From positions 1,426,001 to 1,490,000 of the forward strand of contig NZ_CP104582.1 of the NCBI RefSeq assembly GCF_029814935.1: DNA of 64,000 nt, read 5' to 3'. The stretch is from Pseudomonas sp. GD03919 (lineage in GTDB: Bacteria; Pseudomonadota; Gammaproteobacteria; Pseudomonadales; Pseudomonadaceae). Of the stretch, positions 50,738 through 61,145 are shown piece after piece; position 1 is the stretch's first letter; every line of letters begins with the position of its first letter. The notes beneath the pieces are model-generated. The model did no database searches and had not been told where the DNA came from. It saw nothing but the letters and a program-made list of their open reading frames with translations. Both the position numbers and the translations under genes were made by a program.

Positions 50738-50816
50738 GTAGGGTGCGCCGCGCGCACCAATGCTCCGCTGGCCCTGGCTGATGCCTGCAATTTTCGGTGC
50801 GCACGGCGCACCCTAC
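50738..50816. repeat. GTAGGGTGCGC-family inverted repeat
   Basis: GTAGGGTGCGCCGCGCGCACC faces GGTGCGCACGGCGCACCCTAC between the convergent phhR and deaminase genes. Confidence 0.85.
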
Positions 50817-50821
50817 GGTTT

Positions 50822-51376
50822 TCAACGACCGCCGCGCCAGGCCGCAACCACGCGCTCGCGCATCGCCCGGCGGTCCTGCAGGCGCTCGATCAGTTGCTCG
50901 GCCAGGTCGAGCCAGTAGGGATCGGCCTTGGCCTGAACCACCGAAAGGCCGGAGGCGAGGTTGGCCCAGGCTGGTGGTAGGCGGCCGTGACGTAGGGCGA
51001 AGCCGCCATCGCGGTCGCGTGCCAGGTAGCGTACGCGGGTGATGCCGGCCAGCAGGATACGGCCGTAGCACATCAGGCAGGGCTCGAGGCTGACGTAGAG
51101 GGTCAGATCTCGGCGGTCGACCTGCGCATGTTCGCTTTCGAGCTGGTCGAGCACCCGCATCTCGGCGTGGGCGGCGCTGGCATAGGCCGGGGCGAACACC
51201 TGATTTCGACCGTTGCACAGCAGTTCACCTGCGCCATCCACCAGCAAGGCGCCGACCGCATAACAGCCTTCCTCGACTGCCAGCAGGGCCTGTTCGCAAC
51301 AGAGCCTGGCCCAGGTGTCATCGGCATGAGTGCTGGCTGGCGCCTGCTGCAACAGGGCGAGGTGTTCCGGGTGCAT
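50822..51376 (-). CDS. Nucleoside/cytosine deaminase-family protein
   Basis: Zinc-dependent deaminase of 184 residues. The metal and proton-shuttle motif SAAHAEMRVLDQLE and the paired cysteines SLEPCLMCYGRIL define the CMP/dCMP deaminase superfamily, nearest to guanine- or tRNA-adenosine-deaminase-like members. The extended C-terminus (DPYWLDLAEQLIERLQDRR) is longer than TadA. The substrate is not determinable. The start MHPEHLALLQ follows GGAGG closely. Confidence 0.85.
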   Translation of the reverse strand: MHPEHLALLQQAPASTHADDTWARLCCEQALLAVEEGCYAVGALLVDGAGELLCNGRNQVFAPAYASAAHAEMRVLDQLESEHAQVDRRDLTLYVSLEPCLMCYGRILLAGITRVRYLARDRDGGFALRHGRLPPAWANLASGLSVVQAKADPYWLDLAEQLIERLQDRRAMRERVVAAWRGGR

Positions 51377-51437
51377 GAGTACCTCCAAGGCCAAAAAGGC
51401 GTCTCGGGAGTATGGCTTGCCATGTGACTGGTGCCCT

Positions 51438-51580
51438 AGGGTCTGTACGAAAAGTCGTCGAGCGAAGGTCAGGCAAGGCAAAAACAGGCGAAGAAGCGGA
51501 GTTTACGAGCTGTAAATGAGCATTCTGAGCCTGTTTTTAACGCAGCATCACCGAGCGCAGGCACTTTTCGCACAGACCCT
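51438..51580. mobile_element. MITE-like element (143 bp), copy B
   Basis: The ends AGGGTCTGTACGAAAAGT and ACTTTTCGCACAGACCCT are 18-bp inverted repeats with one mismatch. The core (GCGGAGTTTACGAGC, TGAGCATT, CCTGTTTTTAACGCAGCA) is the reverse of copy A at 23171. It has no coding capacity. Confidence 0.8.
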
Positions 51581-51589
51581 ACGACCTTG

Positions 51590-51728
51590 GTGCAATAGGC
51601 AGGTTAGGCACCGGCGGCGACACTGAGGCCGTCCCGATCATCCTGCGTGATTTGGGTGCAAGCGTTTCCGCATTCGTCTCGGGGAATGCCTTGAATGGGC
51701 GGGCGACCAATTTGGTCGCCCTTTTTTT
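51590..51728 (+). ncRNA. Possible small RNA before an orphan terminator
   Basis: A strong plus-strand terminator at 51701-51728 has no plus-strand gene upstream; the region back to the MITE is only ~120 bp. A short RNA or a transcript started in the MITE would explain it. No ribosome site or convincing short frame is seen. This is tentative. Confidence 0.35.
51701..51728 (+). terminator. Rho-independent terminator
   Basis: GGGCGACCAA pairs with TTGGTCGCCC around a minimal loop and is followed by seven T. The reverse strand has no T-run, so it acts on plus-strand transcription only. Confidence 0.85.
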
Positions 51729-51786
51729 GTCCGCGTTTATCCCCGGCGTATCGCTCGCTTGCTGATCCCCTGGCCTGCTGCCTCTT

Positions 51787-52983
51787 TCATATGATCCCGC
51801 GCTCGCGCAGGCCGGCGACCTGTTCCTCGCTCAGGCCAAGGCCAGCGAGGATGTCGTCGTTGTGCTCGCCCAGTTGCGGGCCACCCGTGCCGATGCGGCC
51901 TGGCGTGCGGCTGAGCTTGGGTAGCACGCCCGGTACCTTGAGCGGGCCGACGCTGGTCTGCACCTGCTCGATCATCTGCCGCGCCAGGTAGTGCGGGTCC
52001 TGCACGATATCGGCGGCGGTGTAGGGGTAGCCGGCCGGTACGCGGGCGCCCTTGAGCGCTTCGATCACCTCATCGCGGCCACGCTGCGTGGTCCATTCGG
52101 CGATGGCGCCGTCAATCAGCTCGGCATGCTGGCTGCGTCCGTCGTTCTGCGCCAGGCGCGGGTCGTTGCCCAGGTCGTCACGGCCGATCAGGCTCATCAG
52201 GCGCTTGTAGATGCTGTCGCCATTGCCGGCGATCAGCACGTAGCTGCCGTCGTTGCAGGGGTAGGAGTTGGACGGCGTGATGCCGGGCAGGGCGCTGCCG
52301 GCCGGCTCGCGGACGTAGCCGAAGGCGTCGTATTCGGGGATCAGGCTTTCCATCATGGCGAATACCGACTCGTACAGTGCCACGTCGATTTCCTGGCCTT
52401 CGCCGCTGCGCGCACGCTCCTGCAGGGCCAGCAGCACGCCAATCACACCGTACAGCGAGGACAGCGAGTCGCCGATGCTGATGCCCACGCGCACCGGTGC
52501 CTGGCCGGGGTAGCCGGAAAGGTGGCGCAGGCCGCCCATGGCTTCGCCGATCACGCCGAAGCCGGGCAGGTCGCGGTAGGGGCCGGTCTGCCCGTAGCCG
52601 GAGATGCGCAGCATGATCAGCCGCGGGTTGATCGCTTTCAGCGCCTCGTAGCTCAGGCCCCAGCCTTCCAGCGTGCCGGGGCGGAAGTTCTCCACCAGCA
52701 CGTCGGCCTCACTCACCAACTTACGCACGATCTCCTGGGCTTCGGTTTGCTTCAGGTCGAGGGTCAGCGAGCGCTTGTTGCGCGACTGCACGTGCCACCA
52801 GAGCGAGGTGCCGTCCTTGATCTTGCGCCACTTGCGCAGCGGGTCGCCGACGCCCGGCGGCTCGATCTTGATCACGTCGGCGCCGAATTCGCCGAGCAGC
52901 TTGCTGGCGAAGGGACCGGCGATGAGCTGGCCCATCTCGATGACCTTGAGGCCCTCGAGTGCCATGGCGTTTAACGCTGTCAT
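51787..52983 (-). CDS. CaiB/BaiF family (class III) CoA transferase
   Basis: Enzyme of 398 residues moving CoA between carboxylic acids. GPFASKLLGEFGADVIKIEPPG at the N-terminus and VLVENFRPGTLEGWGLSYE are family signatures, and the catalytic Asp is expected in VGISIGDSLSSLYG. The substrate acids cannot be told. It is divergent from acs across a spacer holding a long perfect palindrome, so both may respond to acetate or another short acid. GGGAGAGGG precedes the start MTALNAMALEG. Confidence 0.9.
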   Translation of the reverse strand: MTALNAMALEGLKVIEMGQLIAGPFASKLLGEFGADVIKIEPPGVGDPLRKWRKIKDGTSLWWHVQSRNKRSLTLDLKQTEAQEIVRKLVSEADVLVENFRPGTLEGWGLSYEALKAINPRLIMLRISGYGQTGPYRDLPGFGVIGEAMGGLRHLSGYPGQAPVRVGISIGDSLSSLYGVIGVLLALQERARSGEGQEIDVALYESVFAMMESLIPEYDAFGYVREPAGSALPGITPSNSYPCNDGSYVLIAGNGDSIYKRLMSLIGRDDLGNDPRLAQNDGRSQHAELIDGAIAEWTTQRGRDEVIEALKGARVPAGYPYTAADIVQDPHYLARQMIEQVQTSVGPLKVPGVLPKLSRTPGRIGTGGPQLGEHNDDILAGLGLSEEQVAGLRERGII

Positions 52984-53080
52984 TGAACCCTCTCCCTGCA
53001 TTGTGAAGCCTGCGAGCATGGCGCAGCGCTGCCTCTGCGGCAATCGTTGCAGCTCTTCGCATGCAGCGGGAATGGCTGCG

Positions 53081-53116
53081 TCGACCATGGTCTTAGCCTG
53101 GTAAGACCATGGTCGA
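53081..53116. promoter_or_regulatory. Perfect 15-bp inverted repeat between the CoA-transferase and acs genes
   Basis: TCGACCATGGTCTTA and TAAGACCATGGTCGA are exact reverse complements with a 6-bp spacer. Each arm holds the palindrome GACCATGGTC, so two identical sites lie 22 bp apart, on one helix face. This is a strong candidate operator for a dimeric regulator shared by both genes. The binding protein is not known to me. Confidence 0.75.
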
Positions 53117-53185
53117 ATGGCCTCACGAAGGGGCGGGGGATACAAAAGGCACCATACAAAAACAACTCCCCGTCGAGGTGATTCC

Positions 53186-55147
<1,962 letters not shown>

Positions 55148-55163
55148 TCGGCAACGGCAACCG

Positions 55164-55200
55164 AAAGCCCCGCCCGGCCACAAGCCCGGCGGGGCTTTTT
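55164..55200 (+). terminator. Rho-independent terminator of acs
   Basis: AAAGCCCCGCC and GGCGGGGCTTT form a long GC-rich stem ending in TTTTT, 17 bp after the acs stop. Confidence 0.9.
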
Positions 55201-55345
55201 CATGGCTGCCAGGCATGGTGCGCTTGTACATAATATTTTATTTGTACAATTATTGTATCGCTTCGCATAATGGCGTACTGCCAGTAGGTGCGGTTGGATG
55301 ACGCCCCTCTGTCCGTTCATTTCTGACGAATCAGAGGTTTTCCCC

Positions 55346-56977
55346 ATGTTTGCCAATCTCAGTATTTCGCAAAAGTTGTATGCGGGGTTCGCTGTCATTC
55401 TGCTGATCATTCTGGTGCTGGTGCTTTCTACCTGGCGCGGCTTCGATCAGGTCGACAGCTCGGTGCGCCTGAATATCCACACCTATGAAGTGATCAACGA
55501 ATCGTCCGAATTGTTGGGCAGCCTGCTGAACATCGAAACCGGGGCGCGGGGGTTCGTCATCACCGGGCGTGACCAGTTTCTCGGCCCCTTCGAGGCTGGC
55601 GAGCGCGAGTTTCAGTCGAAATTGGCACAGCTGCGCGAGCTCACCCGTGACAACCCCGTGCAACAGCGCCGTCTTGGCGAACTACAGGCATTGCATGACC
55701 AGTGGTTGGGTGAAGATATCACCGGCAATATTGAGTTGCGCCGCCAGGTGAGTGCAGGCACGCAGCCTTTCGATGCCTTGATTGAGCGGGTCTCGGCAGG
55801 GGGCGCCAAACTCAAGATGGATGCCATGCGCCGCATTCTGAGCGAGATTCAGCGTGAGGAGAGCGCCTTGCTGGAACAGCGCACGGCCTCCATGAACGCA
55901 GCCAAATCCTTGTCACTGACGATCCTGCTGGTGGGTGGCCTTATCGCTACGGTACTCGCCATCAGTGTGGCCTTCATGCTCTCGCGCAGTATTGCCGGGC
56001 GTTTGCAGCAGGTGGTCGAGGTGGCGCGCAATGTCGCCCAGGGGCGTCTTGATTCGAACATCGAGCGGGCCGGCAGTGACGAGATCGGCACGCTACTCGA
56101 TGCCTTCGCCACCATGCAGGAACGCTTGCGCGAGATGATCGGGCAGATCCGCGCCGGAGCCGTGCAGTTGGTCAGCGCTGCGCAAAATATCTCCAGTGCC
56201 TCGACACAGTTGTCGGTGTCCACCCAGGAGCAGTCGCAGGCCGCATCGAGCATGGCGGCGACGGTGGAGGAGCTGACCGTGAGCATCAATCACGTGGCCG
56301 ATAACGCCAATGAAGCGCATGGCTTGTCCAGCGATTCAGGTCGGCAGTCGGCGGAAGGCGGCGCCGTGATTCAGGAAACCCTGGTCAGCATGCAGCGCAT
56401 CGCCGATACCGTGCAGGGCGCCGCAGTGCAGATCGCCGAACTGGGCCAGCACTCGGATCAGATTTCCTCGATCGTCAATGTGATCAAGGAAATCGCTGAC
56501 CAGACCAACCTGCTGGCGCTCAATGCAGCCATCGAGGCGGCGCGTGCCGGCGAGCAGGGGCGTGGTTTCGCGGTGGTGGCCGATGAGGTACGCTTGCTGG
56601 CGCAGCGCACGGCCAACTCGACTCAGGAGATCACCGAGATGATCAAGAAAATTCAGCAGGGTACGCGCAGCGCGGTCAGCAATATGGAAATCGGTGTGCA
56701 GCAGGTCAGCAGTGGGGTGGAGCAAGCCAGCCAGGCCGGTGAGGCCATCGTCACCATTCGTCAGGCATCTGCCAGTGTGGTCAGCGTGGTCGATCAGATT
56801 TCCCTGGCATTGCGTGAACAGACGGTCGCCAGTCAGGACGTTGCGCGTAATGTCGAGCGCATCGCTCAGATGTCGATGGAAAACAGCGAGGCTGTGGCAG
56901 ATACCTCGCGTACGGCCCAGGGGCTGCAACAGCTGGCGGTATCGCTGGAAAAACACGTGGCTTCCTTTCGTTTTTGA
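55346..56977 (+). CDS. Methyl-accepting chemotaxis protein with CHASE3-type sensor
   Basis: Chemoreceptor of 543 residues. TM1 lies at about 10-29 and TM2 at about 190-212. The ~160-residue periplasmic domain carries [20 protein letters not shown], the hallmark of CHASE3 domains. HAMP and the signalling tip [21 protein letters not shown] follow. The ligand is unknown. It lies downstream of the acs terminator with its own AGAGG site at [11 protein letters not shown]. Confidence 0.92.
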   Translation: MFANLSISQKLYAGFAVILLIILVLVLSTWRGFDQVDSSVRLNIHTYEVINESSELLGSLLNIETGARGFVITGRDQFLGPFEAGEREFQSKLAQLRELTRDNPVQQRRLGELQALHDQWLGEDITGNIELRRQVSAGTQPFDALIERVSAGGAKLKMDAMRRILSEIQREESALLEQRTASMNAAKSLSLTILLVGGLIATVLAISVAFMLSRSIAGRLQQVVEVARNVAQGRLDSNIERAGSDEIGTLLDAFATMQERLREMIGQIRAGAVQLVSAAQNISSASTQLSVSTQEQSQAASSMAATVEELTVSINHVADNANEAHGLSSDSGRQSAEGGAVIQETLVSMQRIADTVQGAAVQIAELGQHSDQISSIVNVIKEIADQTNLLALNAAIEAARAGEQGRGFAVVADEVRLLAQRTANSTQEITEMIKKIQQGTRSAVSNMEIGVQQVSSGVEQASQAGEAIVTIRQASASVVSVVDQISLALREQTVASQDVARNVERIAQMSMENSEAVADTSRTAQGLQQLAVSLEKHVASFRF

Positions 56978-57028
56978 CTAGGCTGACAATAGGGCATCAA
57001 CACGTCTTGTCATGATAAGGAAGCGGCA

Positions 57029-57808
57029 ATGGATATTTCCAGCCAGAGCATCTTTCCTCAGCCGTTTCGGGCTGTGGGCTGCGCCGAGTGTCGAAACGCC
57101 GAAGCGCTGGGGTTCGATTTCACCATGGCGTTTCAATTGATCGTCGATATCGAGGAGCAGCGGCCTTTCGCTTATGAGGCGCTGGTGCGTGGCATAAATG
57201 GTGAGTCAGCAGGCGAGGTGCTGTGCCGAGTCAACGACAGCAATCGCTACCGGTTCGACCAGGCTTGCCGGGTCAAGGCCATCGAGCAGGCCTCCAAACT
57301 GGGCTTGCTCGATATCCCGGACTGTCTGCTCAGCATCAACTTTCTACCCAATGCGGTGTATCGCGCCGAGACCTGCATTCGTGCAACCCTCGAGGCGGCA
57401 AGGCGTTTCGATTTTCCTCAGCAACGGCTGATGTTCGAGGTCACCGAAGGCGAGCAGATTCATGACGCCGAGCACCTCAAGCGGATCTTCGCCGAGTACG
57501 GCAAGCAGGGCTTCACCACGGCCATCGATGATTTTGGCGCCGGTTACTCCGGGCTCAATCTGCTGGCTGAGTTCCAGCCCCATCTGCTCAAGCTGGATAT
57601 GGCATTGACCCGGGGTATCGATCTGGATCCGGTGCGTCAGGCGATCGTCGCCGGTATCGTGCTGGTGTCCCGGCGTCTGGGTATTCGCATCATTGCCGAG
57701 GGTATTGAAACCGCCGGTGAACGCGATGCCCTGAAAGAGCTGGGTATCCGCTACATGCAGGGCTTCTTGTTCGCCCGGCCAGCGCAGGACAGGCTCTGCC
57801 TGCCCTGA
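57029..57808 (+). CDS. EAL-domain cyclic-di-GMP phosphodiesterase
   Basis: Soluble protein of 259 residues that is little more than an EAL domain. Catalytic landmarks are intact: YEALVRG, SINFLPNAVY, FEVTEGEQIHD, IDDFGAGYSGL, LLKLDMALT and IAEGIETAGE. Activity as a c-di-GMP phosphodiesterase is therefore likely. A Cys-x-x-Cys (GCAECRNAEAL) near residue 18 precedes the domain and might bind metal or sense redox. It starts 52 bp after the chemoreceptor gene, possibly in one transcript. Confidence 0.9.
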   Translation: MDISSQSIFPQPFRAVGCAECRNAEALGFDFTMAFQLIVDIEEQRPFAYEALVRGINGESAGEVLCRVNDSNRYRFDQACRVKAIEQASKLGLLDIPDCLLSINFLPNAVYRAETCIRATLEAARRFDFPQQRLMFEVTEGEQIHDAEHLKRIFAEYGKQGFTTAIDDFGAGYSGLNLLAEFQPHLLKLDMALTRGIDLDPVRQAIVAGIVLVSRRLGIRIIAEGIETAGERDALKELGIRYMQGFLFARPAQDRLCLP

Positions 57809-57931
57809 GTGCCAACGCACCACTGTTGGGGGCCGTTAAGCGCTGACGTCGCGAATGTGAGCGGCTCCCTGCCGCGAATCAGGGCAGCGTGCAATGGCAG
57901 AAACCGGATAACCCGCAGGCCACATCACTCC

Positions 57932-58006
57932 GTAGGAGCCGCGCCTGGCGGCGAATCGAAAGATCAGCGCAAGGCCAAAGGCTTCGCCCCGGGGCGGTGC
58001 TCCTAC
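57932..58006. repeat. REP inverted pair, GTAGGAGCCGCGCC family
   Basis: GTAGGAGCCGCGCCTGGCGGC faces CCCCGGGGCGGTGCTCCTAC between the EAL gene and the convergent DUF4197 gene. Confidence 0.8.
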
Positions 58007-58029
58007 GCAGGCTGCGTCTGGGGTTTTTC

Positions 58030-58707
58030 TCAGAGTGCCCCGAAGACTTTCTTCGCCAGGCTGGTGGCGGCGCCGGCCGGGTTCTGGCGGATGCCGGCCT
58101 CCTGCTTGGCGATCATCTCGAACAGGCCATCGAGTGCCTGTTCGGTCACGTAGCTTTCCACCGTGCTGCTCTTGGCGTCGACCACACCGAAACTGGCGGC
58201 CTGGCCGGCGAAGGCGTTGTACTGCTGGGCCAGGCCGACCTGGTCGGTGGCCTGCTTGACGATGGGCAGGAACTTGGCGCGGATCTGCTCACGGCTGCTC
58301 TTGTTCAGGTACTGCGTGGCCGAGTCCTGCGGGCCGCTGAGAATAGCCTTGGCGTCGGCCACGGTCATCTTTTTCACCGCATCGACCAGCAGCGCCTGGG
58401 CTTGTGGCACTGCCGCCTCGGCGGCCTTGTTCATGCTCGCTTCGAGCTGATCGACCTGGGCGCCCATGCCCATCATCTTCATGGTCTTGGCGGCTTTGCC
58501 GAGTTTGCCGGGCAGCTCGATGCGCACGTCCGGGTTGTTGCTGAAGCCGCCGGGCGTGCCCAGTTGTTTGACGGCCACCTGGGCGCCCTGGATCAGCGCG
58601 TCCTTGAGGCCGCCACTGGCGTCCTGCTGGCTCAGGTCGGAGAGGGACAGGGCGAAGACGTTGGCCGAAAGCAGCAGGCCAGCGGCGAACGTGGTGAGGC
58701 GCAGCAT
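58030..58707 (-). CDS. DUF4197 family periplasmic protein
   Basis: Exported protein of 225 residues; the signal peptide ends near ANVFA. The mature part (LSLSDLSQQDASGGLKDAL then VKQLGTPGGFSNNPDVRIELP) matches the DUF4197 family, found widely in proteobacteria without a known function. It is mostly helical and soluble. No operon partner is evident. Confidence 0.85.
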   Translation of the reverse strand: MLRLTTFAAGLLLSANVFALSLSDLSQQDASGGLKDALIQGAQVAVKQLGTPGGFSNNPDVRIELPGKLGKAAKTMKMMGMGAQVDQLEASMNKAAEAAVPQAQALLVDAVKKMTVADAKAILSGPQDSATQYLNKSSREQIRAKFLPIVKQATDQVGLAQQYNAFAGQAASFGVVDAKSSTVESYVTEQALDGLFEMIAKQEAGIRQNPAGAATSLAKKVFGAL

Positions 58708-58824
58708 GGTGTTCTTCCTTGTATCGGGGGGAAATGCTGTGAGCTTAACGGAGTCTGCGGCGCTGACAAGCCAGGCGATGGGCGTGGATGGGCAGCGCGC
58801 ATGGCTATGGCTATGATCGGGTTC

Positions 58825-59226
58825 ATGAATTCACCATTGCCCCTGCGTAATCCCTGCCCACCGGGCGCTTGCGACTGTCAGCGCGAGGAGTTGCTGGGCA
58901 GCGCCGTCGCCGACACGCGCATACTGCTGCTGACCCGCCAGGAGGAGCAGCGCCTGCTCGAACGCCTCGAGAACCTGCAGAGTATCGAAGAGCTCGAGCG
59001 CCTGCAGCAGCGCATGTACGAGCAGTTGGGCATTCGCCTGCATATCGAGCCAGCCCATGGCGAGGTGCGCAGCATGCGCGGCATCCACATGCGTTTCGAC
59101 GCGCATCCGGGCCTGTGCCGCAAGACGCGGCAGAACATTCCGGCGGCAATCCGTCGGGCGATGGAGAAAAGGCCGGAAATCGCCTGGCGCCTGCTCGATT
59201 CCTTCGATCTGTTCGGGGGGCTGTGA
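58825..59226 (+). CDS. Conserved hypothetical protein with an N-terminal CDC motif
   Basis: Small soluble protein of 133 residues. The start region reads NPCPPGACDCQREELL, with three Cys in eight residues. A helical segment rich in Glu and Arg follows (LERLENLQSIEELERLQQRM), which looks coiled-coil, and then a basic C-terminal part ending DSFDLFGGL. In-frame ATG codons at 58801, 58807 and 58813 are alternative starts; none has a clear ribosome site. I do not recognise a function; the Cys cluster could bind a metal. Confidence 0.7.
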   Translation: MNSPLPLRNPCPPGACDCQREELLGSAVADTRILLLTRQEEQRLLERLENLQSIEELERLQQRMYEQLGIRLHIEPAHGEVRSMRGIHMRFDAHPGLCRKTRQNIPAAIRRAMEKRPEIAWRLLDSFDLFGGL

Positions 59227-59233
59227 TCAGCCG

Positions 59234-59932
59234 CTACCAGGGCAGCTGCTGCCCATCGTAGGCGTGGAAGCTGCCACTGTGCTCGGCGCCGAGGCCGTCG
59301 ATCACCCGCAGCATCTCGGCCGCCGCCTGTTCGGCCGGGCGTGCAGCCGCGGCGCCGCGAAATGGTTGCGACAAGGGCGAGATCACCGTGCCGGGATGCA
59401 GGGCGAGCAGGCGTGCCCTGGGCTTGCTGCGGGCCAGTTCGATGGCGGCGGTCTTGATCAGCATGTTCAGCGCAGCCTTGGACGATCTGTAGGCATACCA
59501 GCCGCCCAGACGGTTATCACCGATGCTGCCGACCTTGGCCGACAGCATGGCCATGGCGCCCTGCTTGTCGAGCAGTGGCAGGAAGTGACGCAGCACCAGC
59601 GCTGGCCCCAATGCGTTGACCTGGAATACCGCCTGCAGCGCATCGGCTTCGATGGCAGCCAGGCTCTTCTCCGGGGCGATCCCGTCGCGGTGCAATAGCC
59701 CGGCCGTGTGCAGAATCAACTGATAAGGCCCCTCATCCGCCAATGCCGTTGCGGCCTCGGCGATGCTGCCCGGCACCTCCAAGTCGAGTGACGGCGAGCT
59801 GGTGCGGCTCAGTTCGCGCACACTGGCGCAATTGGGATCAGCACGCAGTAATGCACTGAATGCCTGGCCAAGGGTGCCGCTGGCGCCGATGACCAGTGCC
59901 CTGTAGCCGCTACCGAAGCTGTTGAGGGTCAT
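59234..59932 (-). CDS. SDR-family oxidoreductase (CsgA-like)
   Basis: Short-chain dehydrogenase of 232 residues. The nucleotide-binding motif is VIGASGTLGQAF, and the catalytic Tyr-x-x-x-Lys is in WYAYRSSKAALNM. LILHTAGLLHRDGI stands at the usual NAG position. It resembles the C-factor/CsgA group of SDRs with unknown substrate. It overlaps the DUF3833 gene by 4 bp, so they are co-translated. Confidence 0.87.
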   Translation of the reverse strand: MTLNSFGSGYRALVIGASGTLGQAFSALLRADPNCASVRELSRTSSPSLDLEVPGSIAEAATALADEGPYQLILHTAGLLHRDGIAPEKSLAAIEADALQAVFQVNALGPALVLRHFLPLLDKQGAMAMLSAKVGSIGDNRLGGWYAYRSSKAALNMLIKTAAIELARSKPRARLLALHPGTVISPLSQPFRGAAAARPAEQAAAEMLRVIDGLGAEHSGSFHAYDGQQLPW

Positions 59933-60462
59933 GGCGTGGCAGCGCCGCGACGGAAGAAGAGGGTGACCTGACCCAGCTCGATACCGAATTTGCTCATGAC
60001 CGAGCGGTTGATCAGGGTGTCGTCATCCATCAGGTACATCCAGTCGTCGAAGTAAACGACATAGGTCGTATCGTCCACTGGCAGGTTGAGGTGATAGCGC
60101 CAGCGCAGGGCATTGCCGGCGACTTCGCCGATGGCTTCGCCAACCACGTCGTCAGCGGTGCCGATCCAGCGTGCTTCACCATCCGGGGTCAGCGTCCAGA
60201 CCCGGCGCTGGCGGGTGCCGTCGCTGTACAGGAAGCGCTCGTCGAGAATCAGTTTTTCGCCGTCGCGGCGGCTCTGGATGTCGACGTGAAAACGCTTGAT
60301 CACTTCACCGGAGCGATCCTGAAACATGCCCCAGGCCTGCACTGGCCCAGAGAAATAGGTGGGCAGATCCAGCACAGGTTTCTCGTTGGCATAACGCTCC
60401 ACCGGAACCTGGCCACAGCTGATCAGCAACAGGCTGGTCAGCACAATCAACAGGGTTTTCAT
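59929..60462 (-). CDS. DUF3833 family lipoprotein
   Basis: Lipoprotein of 177 residues with lipobox LLLISCGQ (Cys at ~16). The mature part, including LDLPTYFSGPVQAWGMFQDR and GEVAGNALRWRYHLNLPVDD, matches DUF3833, usually found beside an SDR gene and a chalcone-isomerase-like gene, as here. Function is unknown. It lies 8 bp from the upstream gene in an apparent three-gene operon. Confidence 0.87.
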   Translation of the reverse strand: MKTLLIVLTSLLLISCGQVPVERYANEKPVLDLPTYFSGPVQAWGMFQDRSGEVIKRFHVDIQSRRDGEKLILDERFLYSDGTRQRRVWTLTPDGEARWIGTADDVVGEAIGEVAGNALRWRYHLNLPVDDTTYVVYFDDWMYLMDDDTLINRSVMSKFGIELGQVTLFFRRGAATP

Positions 60463-60470
60463 GCAACACC

Positions 60471-61016
60471 TCAGGGATTAAGGCCGAGCAATTCCGAGCG
60501 CAATTTGGGGCTGCGGGTTTGCGGGTCGAGCCAGATGGAAAAAAAGGCGCGGGCGAACTCCGGATCATCGATGACGTGTTGCAGTTGACCGTCGACATAG
60601 AAGCGGCAGCCCTGCTCGGGCAGGAAAACACCGGTAATACGCGTACCGTCCTTGACGTCGACAAAGGCCTGGCCCATCTGCTCTGTCCAGGCGGACTGCT
60701 GTTCCGGGTCCAGCGGTTGGCCGTTGATCCTGCGGATTTCGTCGAGACTGGTGTCGACCAGGGTTTCCCGGCTGATGGTGCGGCGGTAGGTCAGTTCGAG
60801 AGCAAAGGGCTGGGTGAAGTCAACTGGACTGCTCGGGCTCCACAGTTTGGCGTTGTAGACGGAGAAACCGAACCAGCTGAAGTCGCCACTGCCAATCAGC
60901 GTCGCTTGTGGCAGTTGTTCGCGCCAACCGCTCGGGCTATTGGCCTGTGCCGCTCCAGCAGCGAGTGCCAGCGATAGCAGCAGGACTGAACAGAGGCGTG
61001 ATCTCGGGGTTGCCAT
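60471..61016 (-). CDS. Chalcone isomerase-like periplasmic protein
   Basis: Exported protein of 181 residues with a signal peptide ending GAAQA. ATLIGSGDFSWFGFSVYNAKLW and FALELTYRRTISRETLVDTS match the bacterial chalcone-isomerase-like family, which has a fatty-acid-binding-like fold and no proven isomerase role. It is first in the operon with the DUF3833 and SDR genes, which together suggest an envelope lipid function. Confidence 0.86.
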   Translation of the reverse strand: MATPRSRLCSVLLLSLALAAGAAQANSPSGWREQLPQATLIGSGDFSWFGFSVYNAKLWSPSSPVDFTQPFALELTYRRTISRETLVDTSLDEIRRINGQPLDPEQQSAWTEQMGQAFVDVKDGTRITGVFLPEQGCRFYVDGQLQHVIDDPEFARAFFSIWLDPQTRSPKLRSELLGLNP

Positions 61017-61074
61017 GGCTCATCGCTCCGCAGTTGAATGTGACTGCGGCCAGTCACTGGCCGCAGGTGAAGAA

Positions 61075-61119
61075 TAAAAAAATCCGACAACCAAAAGGGG
61101 GGAAGTGGGTTGCCGGATT
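61075..61119 (-). terminator. Rho-independent terminator of the acyl-CoA dehydrogenase gene
   Basis: On the minus strand AATCCGGCAACCC and GGTTGTCGGATT pair and are followed by a run of T, 27 bp after the dehydrogenase stop. Confidence 0.88.
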
Positions 61120-61145
61120 GCGCAGCTTGTCGACGCTGCCTGTAA

